A DNA stretch of 64,000 bases from Pontimicrobium aquaticum (GCF_005047595.1 NZ_SUPL01000002.1:124001-188000); one strand, 5' to 3'; positions 8,690-18,595 are shown, counted from the stretch's first letter. Numbers and translations are program-made. The notes: a model not told the origin generated them from the letters alone.

Positions 8690-10138
8690 TTAATTATTTT
8701 CAGAATAACCTATAGCTTCACCAATAAGGGTTGCGCTTGTGCAATCATTTACGTTTACATTAACAAAATCACCAACTTTATAATGCCCTTTAGGGAATAC
8801 AGCAACAGAGTTATGCTCTGTTCTTCCTGACCAATGTTCAGCAGATTTTTTAGATTCTTTTTCGATTAAAACTTCAACGGTTTTGTTTAGGTATTCTTCG
8901 GTTCTGATTCTGCTATGTTCTTGTTGCAAGGCAACCACTTCGGCCAATCGTCTTTTTTTAATGTCCTCTGGAATATCGTCTTCCAATTTTCTGGCAGCCA
9001 TAGTTCCAGGACGCTCAGAGTAAGCAAACATATATCCAAACGAGTATTTTACATGCTCCATTAAGCTGAGGGTATCTTTATGGTCTTCTTCAGTCTCGGT
9101 TGGGAACCCTGTGATTAAGTCGTGAGAAATAGTGCAGTCAGGAATAATTTCTTTGATATCGTCAATTAATTTGATGTACTCTTTGCGAGTGTGTTGACGA
9201 TTCATTTCTTTTAATATTCGGTCGCTTCCACTTTGTACAGGAAGATGTATGTAATTACAAATATTCTTGTGTTTCGCCATTGATCTTACAACATCCAATG
9301 TCATGTCTTGAGGGTTTGATGTTGAAAAGCGAATCCGCATTTTTTGTTGTGCTTGCGCGCACATATCTAATAACTTTGCAAAATCTACAGCTGTGGCTTT
9401 TTGTAAATCAGTGGCTTTGTCAAAATCTTTTTTCAAACCACCACCATACCATAAGTAACTATCAACATTTTGACCAAGTAAAGTGATTTCTTTAAAGCCC
9501 TTGCTCCACAAATCGTTAACTTCTTCTATAATACTTTGCGGATTTCTACTGCGTTCGCGACCTCTGGTAAAAGGTACTACACAAAACGTACACATGTTAT
9601 CGCATCCACGCGTAATAGAGACAAAAGCGGTTACACCATTACTTTGTAATCTTACTGGCGAAATATCGCCATAAGTTTCTTCTTTTGATAAAATAACGTT
9701 AATAGCATCTCTGCCTTCATCGACTTCGGCAAGTAAATTAGGTAAATCTTTGTAAGCATCAGGACCAACCACTAAGTCAACAATTTTTTCTTCCTCAAGA
9801 AATTTGCTCTTTAAGCGTTCGGCCATACAACCTAGAACACCAACTTTCATTTTAGGATTTACCTTTTTCTTTACCTTATTATATTTCTCTAAACGCTTTC
9901 TTATCGTTTGTTCAGCTTTGTCTCTAATAGAGCAGGTGTTCACTAAAACTAAATCGGCTTCCTCGAGTTCTTGTGTGGTATTGAATCCTTCGTTGGCTAA
10001 GATGGATGCCACGATTTCGCTATCGCTAAAATTCATAGCACAACCGTAACTTTCAATAAAAAGTTTTCGTTTGTTGTTTTTATCTTGTTCTAAAACTAAA
10101 GATTGTCCTTGTTTTTTTTCGTCTATAATCTTCTCCAT
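8690..10138 (-). CDS. miaB: tRNA-2-methylthio-N6-dimethylallyladenosine synthase MiaB
   Basis: A radical-SAM methylthiotransferase that adds the methylthio group to i6A37 of tRNAs reading UNN codons. It shows the N-terminal UPF0004 cluster cysteines (SYGCAMN, NTCSIRDKAE, GCMAERLK), the radical-SAM motif CDNMCTFC, and a C-terminal TRAM domain. The frame is open to an ATG at 10165, but the start MEKIIDEKK at 10138 is preferred, because a good minus-strand promoter (-7 at 10174-10181) would place transcription start at about 10167, leaving no leader for the longer form. First gene of the minus-strand run toward secG. Confidence 0.93.
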   Translation of the reverse strand: MEKIIDEKKQGQSLVLEQDKNNKRKLFIESYGCAMNFSDSEIVASILANEGFNTTQELEEADLVLVNTCSIRDKAEQTIRKRLEKYNKVKKKVNPKMKVGVLGCMAERLKSKFLEEEKIVDLVVGPDAYKDLPNLLAEVDEGRDAINVILSKEETYGDISPVRLQSNGVTAFVSITRGCDNMCTFCVVPFTRGRERSRNPQSIIEEVNDLWSKGFKEITLLGQNVDSYLWYGGGLKKDFDKATDLQKATAVDFAKLLDMCAQAQQKMRIRFSTSNPQDMTLDVVRSMAKHKNICNYIHLPVQSGSDRILKEMNRQHTRKEYIKLIDDIKEIIPDCTISHDLITGFPTETEEDHKDTLSLMEHVKYSFGYMFAYSERPGTMAARKLEDDIPEDIKKRRLAEVVALQQEHSRIRTEEYLNKTVEVLIEKESKKSAEHWSGRTEHNSVAVFPKGHYKVGDFVNVNVNDCTSATLIGEAIGYSENN

Positions 10139-10173
10139 AATGTACTTGAAACCTGTGATGGTCAATAAGTGTG

Positions 10174-10206
10174 CAAAGATACAATTAATTTATATTTTAT
10201 GACAAA
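10174..10206 (-). promoter_or_regulatory. miaB promoter
   Basis: On the minus strand TTTG (10203-10206), a 21-base spacer, and a perfect TATCTTTG (10174-10181) match the Bacteroidetes -33/-7 consensus. This site decides the downstream start choice for miaB. Confidence 0.65.
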
Positions 10207-10271
10207 GTGGCAGAGTGTTAAATTTAATAAATAAGATTATTTACTTTTGAAAGTAAACCAAATTAATCAAC

Positions 10272-11021
10272 ATGAACTACTTAGAAATACTATCGAAAAT
10301 ACAGAATGCTCAACATCTAGATTTTGGGCGCATACTAGATTCTTCTATTAATATGTTTAAAGAGGTTTGGCTAAAAGGGTTTTTAATGGTTATAGTTCTT
10401 GCGGTATTTATTGGAGTGCTTTCTTTTTTATTTACAACTATAGGTTTGTCTCCAGATCCATATTCTATGACTTGGTATGAAGATTTTAATTTCTATTCAT
10501 ATTATACTAGCAATGCACTTTATTCATTACCTCAAGCTATTATTATTAGCTCGGTTTCAATCGGCTTGCTTGCTGGATTTTACAGGATTGTAAAACAAGT
10601 AGATTTAAATGAATTGCAAAAAGACGATTTGTTTTATTATTTCAGCGAAGGTTATATTAGTAAGATATTTATGTTAGGTATTATGTATGCTTTAATAGCT
10701 ACCATTGCTCAATTACTGTTTTTTATACCTTATATATATGTTTTTGTACCCTTATCTTTTTTTGCAGTAGTATTTTCTAACAACCCAGAATTGACTGAAA
10801 CAGAAATTGTCAAGTTGAGTTTTAATATAGGTACTAAAAAATGGTTGATAACCTTTGGACTGATTTTTATTACAGGGATTTTAGGAATGTTAGGCATGAT
10901 TGCTTGTTTTGTAGGTGTACTGTTTACAATGTCTATTTATTTTCTTCCAGTATATTTTGTATATCGCGATGTTGTAGGTTTTGAAGATGATAGTGAAATA
11001 ATGAAAATTGGGACAGAATAA
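10272..11021 (+). CDS. Integral membrane protein, function unknown
   Basis: A 249-residue protein with about five hydrophobic helices (near 35-55, 80-105, 130-160, 165-185 and 195-225) and a soluble acidic C-terminus. It starts with NYLEILSKIQNAQHLDFGRILDSSINMFKEVW, a pattern seen in flavobacterial membrane proteins that are often mislabelled as carotene monooxygenase. A TACTTTTG -7 element (10242-10249) lies 22 bases upstream of the start, and an intrinsic terminator follows, so it is a single-gene unit divergent from miaB. Function is unknown. Confidence 0.8.
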   Translation: MNYLEILSKIQNAQHLDFGRILDSSINMFKEVWLKGFLMVIVLAVFIGVLSFLFTTIGLSPDPYSMTWYEDFNFYSYYTSNALYSLPQAIIISSVSIGLLAGFYRIVKQVDLNELQKDDLFYYFSEGYISKIFMLGIMYALIATIAQLLFFIPYIYVFVPLSFFAVVFSNNPELTETEIVKLSFNIGTKKWLITFGLIFITGILGMLGMIACFVGVLFTMSIYFLPVYFVYRDVVGFEDDSEIMKIGTE

Positions 11022-11041
11022 AAGTGTTTAAATAATGTTTT

Positions 11042-11066
11042 AAAACCCTGAGTCAAACAGGGTTTT
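11042..11066 (+). terminator. Intrinsic terminator
   Basis: AAAACCCTG (11042-11050) and CAGGGTTTT (11058-11066) form a perfect 9-base stem with a 7-base loop and a T run to 11069. It ends the membrane protein gene. Confidence 0.88.
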
Positions 11067-11090
11067 TTTATGCCAAAACGCAAAGTAAAA

Positions 11091-11120
11091 TTTGCAAATA
11101 AAAAAAATCATCTACATTTG
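11091..11120 (+). promoter_or_regulatory. topA promoter
   Basis: TTTG (11091-11094), 18-base spacer, TACATTTG (11113-11120): a full match to the Bacteroidetes housekeeping promoter, 20 bases before the topA start codon. Confidence 0.7.
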
Positions 11121-11140
11121 TACCTCTAAAAAAATGAATA

Positions 11141-13627
11141 ATGGCGAAGAATTTAGTGATTGTAGAGTCACCTGCTAAAGCAAAAACAATTGAAAAATTT
11201 CTAGGTAAAGATTTTAAAGTAGAGTCCAGTTTTGGGCATATTGCAGATTTACCTTCAAAAGAATTAGGCGTAGATGTTGAAGGTGATTTTAAACCTAAAT
11301 ACAAAGTGTCAACCGATAAAAAAGCGGTTGTTAAAAAGCTAAAGGATCTAGCTAAAAAAGCCGAAATTGTTTGGTTAGCAAGTGATGAAGATCGCGAAGG
11401 AGAAGCCATTGCTTGGCATCTAGCTGAAAATTTAGGGTTAGATCAAAAAAAAATAAAGCGAATTGTTTTTCATGAAATTACTAAGGCTGCTATTCAAAAA
11501 GCTATAGAGAACCCTAGAGGTATTGACTATAATTTAGTTGATGCGCAACAAGCGCGTCGTGTGCTTGATAGAATTGTTGGTTATGAATTATCGCCAGTAC
11601 TCTGGAGAAAAGTTAAAGGGGGTTTATCTGCAGGTCGTGTACAATCAGTTTCAGTAAGATTAATTGTAGAACGCGAAAGAGAGATTCAAGATTTTACACC
11701 TGTGGCATCTTATAGAATTGATGCTGAATTTTCTAACGAAGAAGGGCAAACATTTAAAGCAAAACTACCTAAAAACTTTTCAACTAAAGCAGAAGCCCAA
11801 CAATTTTTAGAAGACAATATAAATGCAGACTTTAATGTAGCAGATTTACAAAAAAAGCCTGCAAAAAAATCACCTGCAGCTCCTTTTACCACATCTACAT
11901 TACAGCAGGAAGCCGCAAGAAAGTTAGGCTTTTCGGTTAGTAGAACCATGAGTAATGCACAACGTTTGTATGAAGCAGGATTAATTACGTATATGAGAAC
12001 CGATAGTGTTAATCTATCAGACGAAGCAAGAAAAGGCGCTCAGGCTGAAATTGAAAATGCTTTTGGCGTTAAATACAGTAAGCCTAGAAATTATAAAGGC
12101 AAAGCAAAAGGAGCACAAGAAGCCCATGAGGCTATTAGACCAACAAATTTTGCGCAACATACAGCAAATGCTGAAAGAGATCAAGCACGTCTTTATGATT
12201 TAATTTGGAAACGCGCTATCGCATCACAAATGAGCGAAGCTCAATTAGAGAGAACCAATGTAAAAATTTCTGCATCAACGCATAATACATTGTTCTCTGC
12301 AAACGGAGAAGTAATTACCTTCGACGGATTTTTAAAAGTATATTTAGAAGGAACAGATGACGAAGATGTTGAACAAGAAGGTATGCTACCTGCGTTAAAA
12401 ATTAATGAAACACTTTTAAATAAATACATTACTGCTACTGAACGTTATACGCGTCCTCCAGCAAGATATACCGAAGCAGCGTTGGTAAAGAAGTTAGAAG
12501 AGCTTGGTATTGGTCGTCCATCCACATATGCGCCAACCATTTCAACTATTCAAAATAGAAAATATGTTGAAAAAGGTACAGTTGAAGGCGAACCACGTAA
12601 TTACGTACAGCTAGTTTTAGAAGCGAAAAATGTTTCAGAAAAACAATTGACTGAAAAAGTGGGTTCAGATAAAGGAAAACTAGTTCCTACAGATATAGGA
12701 ATGATAGTGACTGACTTTTTAGTGAATCATTTTGAACACATTTTAGATTATAACTTTACTGCTAAAGTTGAAAATCAATTTGATGATATAGCAGATGGAA
12801 AAGAAGATTGGACTGCGATGATGAAAGAGTTCTATAAAGACTTTCATCCGCAAGTAGAAGATGTACAGCAAAATGCCGAACGTGAATCTGGCGAACGTGT
12901 GTTAGGTACAGATCCTAAAACTGGGCGTCAAGTAAGTGTGCGTTTAGGTAAGTTTGGACCAATGGTGCAAGTTGGAACAGTTGACGATGAAGACAAGCCA
13001 TTGTTTGCAAGTTTATCTCCCGACCAACAATTAACAACCATTACTTATGAAGAAGCAATGGATTTGTTCCAGCTTCCAAAAACATTGGGAGAATATAAAA
13101 ATGAGACTGTCGAAGTAAATAATGGTCGTTTTGGACCTTATGTGAAATTTGGTAAAAAGTTCGTCTCTTTACCTAAAGGAGTTGACCCATTATCTGTTGA
13201 GTTAGATGACGCAATACAATTAATAAAAGAAAAGGAAAAGGCAGATGCTCCTATATATATGTATAAAGAATTGCCAGTTCAAAAGGGTAAAGGACGTTTT
13301 GGACCATTTATTAAATGGAACAACATGTTTATTAATGTGAACAAAAAATACGATTGGGATAACTTATCTGATAATGATATTGTAGAATTAATTGAAGACA
13401 AAATTCAAAAGGAAAAAGATAAATTAATTCACCATTGGGAAGAAGAAGGTATTCGTGTAGAAAAAGCGCGTTGGGGAAGACACAATATTATAAAAGGAAA
13501 ACTAAAAATAGAATTGCCTAAAACGATAGATGTTTCTAAATTTACACTTGAAGAGGTGCAAGATATTATTGAAAAAAATGCACCTAAGAAAAAACCACGA
13601 AAAAAGACAACCACCAAAAAGAAATAA
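11141..13627 (+). CDS. topA: DNA topoisomerase I
   Basis: An 828-residue type IA topoisomerase that relaxes negative supercoils. The TOPRIM domain opens the protein (NLVIVESPAKAKTIEKFLG, later DEDREGEAIAWHL), the catalytic tyrosine is in ITYMRTDS (about residue 286), and the core is followed by several C-terminal topoisomerase repeat segments (GRFGPMVQVG, GRFGPYVKFG, GRFGPFIKWN) rather than classical zinc fingers, then a lysine-rich tail. This arrangement is normal for Bacteroidetes TopA. The next gene follows after 3 bases. Confidence 0.96.
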   Translation: MAKNLVIVESPAKAKTIEKFLGKDFKVESSFGHIADLPSKELGVDVEGDFKPKYKVSTDKKAVVKKLKDLAKKAEIVWLASDEDREGEAIAWHLAENLGLDQKKIKRIVFHEITKAAIQKAIENPRGIDYNLVDAQQARRVLDRIVGYELSPVLWRKVKGGLSAGRVQSVSVRLIVEREREIQDFTPVASYRIDAEFSNEEGQTFKAKLPKNFSTKAEAQQFLEDNINADFNVADLQKKPAKKSPAAPFTTSTLQQEAARKLGFSVSRTMSNAQRLYEAGLITYMRTDSVNLSDEARKGAQAEIENAFGVKYSKPRNYKGKAKGAQEAHEAIRPTNFAQHTANAERDQARLYDLIWKRAIASQMSEAQLERTNVKISASTHNTLFSANGEVITFDGFLKVYLEGTDDEDVEQEGMLPALKINETLLNKYITATERYTRPPARYTEAALVKKLEELGIGRPSTYAPTISTIQNRKYVEKGTVEGEPRNYVQLVLEAKNVSEKQLTEKVGSDKGKLVPTDIGMIVTDFLVNHFEHILDYNFTAKVENQFDDIADGKEDWTAMMKEFYKDFHPQVEDVQQNAERESGERVLGTDPKTGRQVSVRLGKFGPMVQVGTVDDEDKPLFASLSPDQQLTTITYEEAMDLFQLPKTLGEYKNETVEVNNGRFGPYVKFGKKFVSLPKGVDPLSVELDDAIQLIKEKEKADAPIYMYKELPVQKGKGRFGPFIKWNNMFINVNKKYDWDNLSDNDIVELIEDKIQKEKDKLIHHWEEEGIRVEKARWGRHNIIKGKLKIELPKTIDVSKFTLEEVQDIIEKNAPKKKPRKKTTTKKK

Positions 13628-13630
13628 TAC

Positions 13631-14797
13631 ATGGATTTAAATTTTCTTTCTCCAGTTCAAGACTTAGTTTTAGCACACAACGAATTACTTTCAAACCAAG
13701 TCTTAGGAAGAAAATTAAAAATCCACTCCAAACAACATGGCATACCAGATTTAACTAATGTTAAAATGGCAATTGTTGGTGTGCTAGAAAATCGTAATGA
13801 TGTTAATTATATAGGAGAAGAATTTCAATTAAGTGAAATCAGAAAATCCTTATACTCACTATTTCCTGGAAACTGGCATTATACAGTAGCCGATTTAGGT
13901 GATATTTTAAAAGGAGAAACAGTTGCAGACACCTATTTTGCACTGCAAGAAACCATCATCACTTTATTAGATAATAATGTAATACCTATTATATTAGGAG
14001 GGAGTCAAGATTTAACCTATGCTAATTATCGTGCTTACGATAATCACTTACCTATGGTTAATATTGTTAATGTAGACAGTAATTTTGACTTAGGAGACTC
14101 ATCAAAACCAATTAAGAATAACTCATTCTTAGGAAAAATTATTTTAGAGCAGCCATATAACTTATTTAATTACTCTACACTTGGTTATCAAACTTACTTC
14201 AACGCACAAGAAGAAATAGATTTAATGGACAAACTCTATTTTGAAGCGTACAGGCTTGGAGAAGTTTCAAATAATATAACATTAGTTGAACCTGTTATGC
14301 GTGATGCTAATATTGTGAGTATGGATTTGAAAAGCATTCGTTCGGCCGAAGTGAGTACAAAGCAAAAACACTCACCAAACGGATTTGATGGAAAAGAAAT
14401 CTGTGCCATATCAAGGTATGCAGGCATAAGTAATAAGGTGTCTTCATTTGGAATATATGAATATAAAGCCTCAAAAGACGATGAAGCTACATCTATGCTA
14501 ATAGCTCAAATAATATGGTATTTTATCGAGGGTGTAAATTGTAGAGTGCAAGACGATGACTTTACTCTGGAGGATAAATACCAAAAATTCACCGTATTAG
14601 TCGATGAACAGCAACTTATATTTTATAAAAGCAACCAAACAGGACGTTGGTGGATTGAAATACCTTTTTTATCAAACCTTAATAATAAATTAAAACGTCA
14701 TACGTTATTACCTTGCATGCATGATGATTACGTAGATGCTTGTAAAGGAATAGTACCTGAAAGATGGTACAAAGCATATAAAAAAAATAGCGTCTAA
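13631..14797 (+). CDS. Arginase/formimidoylglutamase-fold protein with degenerate metal site
   Basis: A 388-residue ureohydrolase-fold protein. The core is recognisable, but the metal ligands are not: the usual GGDHS is GGSQD (about 123), the usual DAHxD is DSNFD (about 148), and the usual SxDxDxxDP is SMDLKSIRSAEV (about 231). At least one histidine and two aspartate ligands are missing, so hydrolysis of arginine or formimidoylglutamate is unlikely. It lies 3 bases after topA and just before gldKLMN. A structural or regulatory role is possible; no function is established from sequence. Confidence 0.8.
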   Translation: MDLNFLSPVQDLVLAHNELLSNQVLGRKLKIHSKQHGIPDLTNVKMAIVGVLENRNDVNYIGEEFQLSEIRKSLYSLFPGNWHYTVADLGDILKGETVADTYFALQETIITLLDNNVIPIILGGSQDLTYANYRAYDNHLPMVNIVNVDSNFDLGDSSKPIKNNSFLGKIILEQPYNLFNYSTLGYQTYFNAQEEIDLMDKLYFEAYRLGEVSNNITLVEPVMRDANIVSMDLKSIRSAEVSTKQKHSPNGFDGKEICAISRYAGISNKVSSFGIYEYKASKDDEATSMLIAQIIWYFIEGVNCRVQDDDFTLEDKYQKFTVLVDEQQLIFYKSNQTGRWWIEIPFLSNLNNKLKRHTLLPCMHDDYVDACKGIVPERWYKAYKKNSV

Positions 14798-14827
14798 AAG
14801 TCGATTAAACGACCAAAATTCATCGAC

Positions 14828-14863
14828 GAAATGCATTTTTTTTAGATAAAATGCATTTTTTTT
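14828..14863 (+). repeat. Tandem AAATGCAT-T8 direct repeat upstream of gldK
   Basis: AAATGCATTTTTTTT occurs twice, 20 bases apart (14829-14843 and 14849-14863). Each copy contains the self-complementary AAATGCATTT. The pair lies just upstream of the gldK -33 element, a position suited to an activator or to intrinsic bending. The T runs could also be a weak terminator for the topA transcript. Confidence 0.45.
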
Positions 14864-14873
14864 GCTTAAAAAG

Positions 14874-14904
14874 TTGTTTTTTTGGAAATATATAAATATG
14901 TTTA
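14874..14904 (+). promoter_or_regulatory. gldKLMN promoter candidate
   Basis: TTG (14874-14876), 20-base spacer and TATGTTTA (14897-14904, near TAnnTTTG) put the transcription start near 14911. This argues for gldK translation from 14946 and not from the earlier in-frame starts at 14862 or 14898. Confidence 0.5.
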
Positions 14905-14945
14905 CACCCTTAAAATATTTAAGATCATTAATTAACCTCGAATTT

Positions 14946-16307
14946 ATGTGTATTAAGAAGTTATTAACATTAACAGTAGCCTTAGCCTTACTTACTAGTT
15001 GTGGAACCGGAGATAAAGGTGAATTAGTTGGCGTTAAAGGAAAAAAATGGCACCCTGAAAAACCTTATGGAATGAGTTTAATTCCAGGAGGTGCTTTTAT
15101 TATGGGTAAGTCTGACGATGATTTAGCAGGAGTAAAAGATGCACCTACTAAAACAGTTACAGTAAGAGCATTCTATATGGATGAAACCGAAGTTACAAAT
15201 AGCGAATATCGTCAATTTGTAGAATGGGTTAGAGATTCAACTATTAGAACCAATCTTGCTGAAATGGCAGATCTTGAAGGAAAAGAACCAGGTAATGGAG
15301 ATATAGGCGAATTTGCTTATAAAGATGTTAAGCCAGAGGAAGAGATGACTCCTTACGAAAAGTATATGTTCGAAAACTACGAAGGAGAAATAAGAAAACT
15401 AAATACAGATATCGATTTAATATTCGATACCAGTGAGTATCCAGACGAATTATATGCTGAGGTAATGGACAATATGTATTTGCCATTAGAAGAATCATAT
15501 AATGGACAACGTACTTGGGATGTAAAACAATTTAAGTTTCAATACACAACTATGGATATTCAAACTGCGGCAAAATACCGTGAGTTAAGTCGTAGTGATG
15601 TTATTGAGCAAGAAGAAATTGAAGTGTATCCAGACACTACAGTTTGGATTCGTGATTTTGCGTATTCTTATAACGAGCCAATGCACAACGATTATTTCTG
15701 GCATGATGCCTATAGCGATTATCCTGTAGTTGGAGTTACCTGGAAACAAGCACAAGCATTTTGTCAATGGCGAACATTAAACAAAAACGCATACCAAAAA
15801 GAAAGAGGAAAGCAACACGTAAATAGATTTAGATTACCATCAGAAGCTGAGTGGGAATACGCAGCAAGAGGTGGTCTTCAAGGAGCAACATTCCCATGGG
15901 GAGGTCCTTACGCAATTAATGACCGAGGTTGTTTCATGGCAAACTTTAAACCATTGCGAGGTGATTATGCAGCCGATCAAGCTTTATATACAGTAGAAGC
16001 TGATGCATTCGAACCTAACGATTATAACTTATACAATATGGCTGGTAACGTATCAGAGTGGGTAATGTCCTCTTACGACCCAGCATCATACGAATATTCT
16101 TCAACAGTAAACCCAAGTGTTAACGATACCGAAAACGAACGTAAAGTTGTTAGAGGTGGTTCTTGGAAAGATGTTGCTTACTTCCTACAAGTAAGTTCAA
16201 GAGATTATGAGTATGCCGATTCAGCAAGAAGCTACATAGGTTTCCGTACAGTACAAGACTACATGGGAACTGAAGTCACAAAAAATGCCTCAAAAAGAAG
16301 AAGATAA
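14946..16307 (+). CDS. gldK: Gliding motility / type IX secretion lipoprotein GldK
   Basis: A 453-residue lipoprotein with an FGE-sulfatase-like fold. With the start at 14946 the protein begins MCIKKLLTLTVALALLTSC, an exact signal peptide and lipobox (Cys19); the longer reading would bury this under 28 extra residues. Family features are SLIPGGAFIMGKSDDD, FYMDETEVTNSEYRQFV, RLPSEAEWEYAARGG and the end WKDVAYFLQVSSRDYEYADSARSYIGFRTV. GldK forms the periplasmic ring with GldN beneath the outer membrane. First gene of the gldKLMN operon. Confidence 0.95.
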   Translation: MCIKKLLTLTVALALLTSCGTGDKGELVGVKGKKWHPEKPYGMSLIPGGAFIMGKSDDDLAGVKDAPTKTVTVRAFYMDETEVTNSEYRQFVEWVRDSTIRTNLAEMADLEGKEPGNGDIGEFAYKDVKPEEEMTPYEKYMFENYEGEIRKLNTDIDLIFDTSEYPDELYAEVMDNMYLPLEESYNGQRTWDVKQFKFQYTTMDIQTAAKYRELSRSDVIEQEEIEVYPDTTVWIRDFAYSYNEPMHNDYFWHDAYSDYPVVGVTWKQAQAFCQWRTLNKNAYQKERGKQHVNRFRLPSEAEWEYAARGGLQGATFPWGGPYAINDRGCFMANFKPLRGDYAADQALYTVEADAFEPNDYNLYNMAGNVSEWVMSSYDPASYEYSSTVNPSVNDTENERKVVRGGSWKDVAYFLQVSSRDYEYADSARSYIGFRTVQDYMGTEVTKNASKRRR

Positions 16308-16347
16308 ATTAAAAAAATTAAACCAAACTTAACTAAAAACAAATATT

Positions 16348-16992
16348 ATGGCACAATCAAAAGCAAGTAAAAGGTTCATGAATATGGCCTACGGATTAGG
16401 AGCATCAATCGTAATCGTTGGAGCACTTTTCAAAATTATTCATTTCGAAATAGGACCACTAACAGGTAACGTTATGTTAACCATTGGTCTTGTAACCGAA
16501 GCAATTATCTTTGCAATTTCAGCATTCGAACCTGTTGATGACGATTTAGATTGGTCTTTAGTTTACCCTGAATTACAAGGTGGACAAGCAAAGGACAAGA
16601 AAAAAGAAAGCCCTAAAGATGCCGAAGGATTATTATCTAAGAAATTAGATGATTTATTAAAAGACGCAAAAATTGATGGCGAACTAATGGCTAGTTTAGG
16701 TGATAGTATTAAAAACTTCGAAGGAGCTGCTAAAAATATGGCACCAACTGTTGATGGTATTTCTGCAACTAAAAAGTATAGTGAAGAAATGTCGTTAGCT
16801 GCTGCACAAATGGAGTCGTTAAACAGCTTATATAAAGTACAATTAGAGAGCGTAAACAAGCAAGCATCAATAAACCAAGAATCTATTGAAAATGCTGCTA
16901 AGTTAAAAGAGCAAATGCAATCATTAGCATCAAACCTATCATCATTAAATGGTGTGTATGGAGGTATGTTATCTGCAATGAACAAAAACTAA
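16348..16992 (+). CDS. gldL: Gliding motility / T9SS inner-membrane motor protein GldL
   Basis: A 214-residue protein with two N-terminal transmembrane helices (about 12-30 and 37-55) containing the conserved glutamate HFEIGPLTGN and a long cytoplasmic helical C-terminus. GldL forms, with GldM, the proton-driven rotary motor that powers type IX secretion and gliding. It is 40 bases after gldK and 37 before gldM. Confidence 0.95.
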   Translation: MAQSKASKRFMNMAYGLGASIVIVGALFKIIHFEIGPLTGNVMLTIGLVTEAIIFAISAFEPVDDDLDWSLVYPELQGGQAKDKKKESPKDAEGLLSKKLDDLLKDAKIDGELMASLGDSIKNFEGAAKNMAPTVDGISATKKYSEEMSLAAAQMESLNSLYKVQLESVNKQASINQESIENAAKLKEQMQSLASNLSSLNGVYGGMLSAMNKN

Positions 16993-17029
16993 TTAGAATT
17001 AATCCATTAATAGCAAGAACTAATTAGTT

Positions 17030-18595
17030 ATGGCAGGAGGAAAATTATCTGCAAGGCAGAAAATGATAAACTTGATGTATTTAATCTTCATCGCGATGTT
17101 AGCATTAAATATGTCAAAAGAAGTGCTGTCGGCATTCGGTTTAATGAACGAACGTTTAACTGAGTCGAACCAAGCAGCAACCGAACGTAACTCAGCGTTT
17201 ATGGGCGAATTGGCTACAAAGGCTAGTGAGCAACCTGAGAAGTATCAACCATTAAAAGAAAAAGCTGATCAAATCTCAACCTTGGCAAACGACTTTAACT
17301 TATATCTTGAAACTCTAAAAGGAAACATGACAGCAACTGTTGATGATCCTTCAGACTACGAGATTATGGATAAAGGTGATTACCTAGACCAGAATTTCTT
17401 TAAGGGCGATAAGTTAAAACCAGAAGGAGAAGAATTTTTAAATCAAATTACAACATTTAGAGACAAAGTGCTTGAGGTTTTAGGAGACGATCCTAGATTT
17501 ACTGAAATTGCTAAAGATGTAAAAAATAAATTTTCTACAGACCCAGTAACAAATAATGATGGCAATGTCTTAGATTGGTTAGATTATCACTATAAAGGAT
17601 TCCCATTAGTAGCATCCTTAACAAAGATGACACAAATGCAGTCAGATATTAAGACAACTCAATCAGAGGTATTAGGCGCTATGTTTACAGGAACCTTATC
17701 TAGTGAGGTGTCTATGACGAATTATACAACATTGTTAGAAACATCTAAATCAGCTTACTTTAACGGTGAACAATTTGATGGGCAAATTGTATTAGGTCGT
17801 AAAGATGCATCTACTAAGCCAAATAGAGTAGAATTAGCATTAGATGGTCGTGCATTAAATGCTAACGAATATTCTATTGAAGATGGTAAAGTAAAATTAA
17901 AAGTTGGTACAGGAAGACCTGGAGAACATAAAATTACTGGGAAGTTAATTTTCTTAGAAAACGGAGAAGAAACTGAAGTAGATGTGAATCAATCTTTCGC
18001 TACTGTAGCTAAGCCAAATGCAGCAACCATTTCAGCTGATAAAATGAATGTGGTATATCGTGGTGTTAAAAACCCAATGACTATTTCGTTTGCAGGAATT
18101 GCTGACAATAAAGTAGTTGCTAGAGGAGAAGGACTTTCTAAAACAAATGGAGTAGGTAAATATGTAATGGACGTTACTAGAGTACAAGGTAGAGAAGTAA
18201 CCATTAATGTTACAGGTACACTAGGAGAAGAAACAGTAACTGACAATGCTAAATTTAGAATTAAAGATATACCGAGACCAACTGGTACTGTAAGAGGTGA
18301 GGATGGTACTGTAAAAATGCAACGTGGTAATCTTGAAATATCTACCATTGGTGCAAAATTAGAAGATTTCGATTTCGAATTACCATTGGTGATTAAGTCA
18401 TTTAGTTTTAAAGTACCTGGACAGCCTACAATTGCTGTAAAAGGAAATAAATTGGATAGTAGAGCTAAACAAGCCTTAAAAAAGGCAAAACGAGGATCAG
18501 GAGTTCAAATATTTGATATTGATGCTGAAATACGTGGAAATTCAAGTTATAAACTTAAAAAAGTGTCTCCTGTATTTGTAGAATTAACAAACTAG
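17030..18595 (+). CDS. gldM: Gliding motility / T9SS motor protein GldM
   Basis: A 521-residue protein that starts AGGKLSARQKMINLMYLIFIAMLALNMSKEVLSAF, the single GldM transmembrane helix followed by a long periplasmic part of stacked domains. GldM dimers thread through the GldL pentamer and transmit torque to the GldK/GldN ring. Length and N-terminal signature fit the family. Confidence 0.96.
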   Translation: MAGGKLSARQKMINLMYLIFIAMLALNMSKEVLSAFGLMNERLTESNQAATERNSAFMGELATKASEQPEKYQPLKEKADQISTLANDFNLYLETLKGNMTATVDDPSDYEIMDKGDYLDQNFFKGDKLKPEGEEFLNQITTFRDKVLEVLGDDPRFTEIAKDVKNKFSTDPVTNNDGNVLDWLDYHYKGFPLVASLTKMTQMQSDIKTTQSEVLGAMFTGTLSSEVSMTNYTTLLETSKSAYFNGEQFDGQIVLGRKDASTKPNRVELALDGRALNANEYSIEDGKVKLKVGTGRPGEHKITGKLIFLENGEETEVDVNQSFATVAKPNAATISADKMNVVYRGVKNPMTISFAGIADNKVVARGEGLSKTNGVGKYVMDVTRVQGREVTINVTGTLGEETVTDNAKFRIKDIPRPTGTVRGEDGTVKMQRGNLEISTIGAKLEDFDFELPLVIKSFSFKVPGQPTIAVKGNKLDSRAKQALKKAKRGSGVQIFDIDAEIRGNSSYKLKKVSPVFVELTN

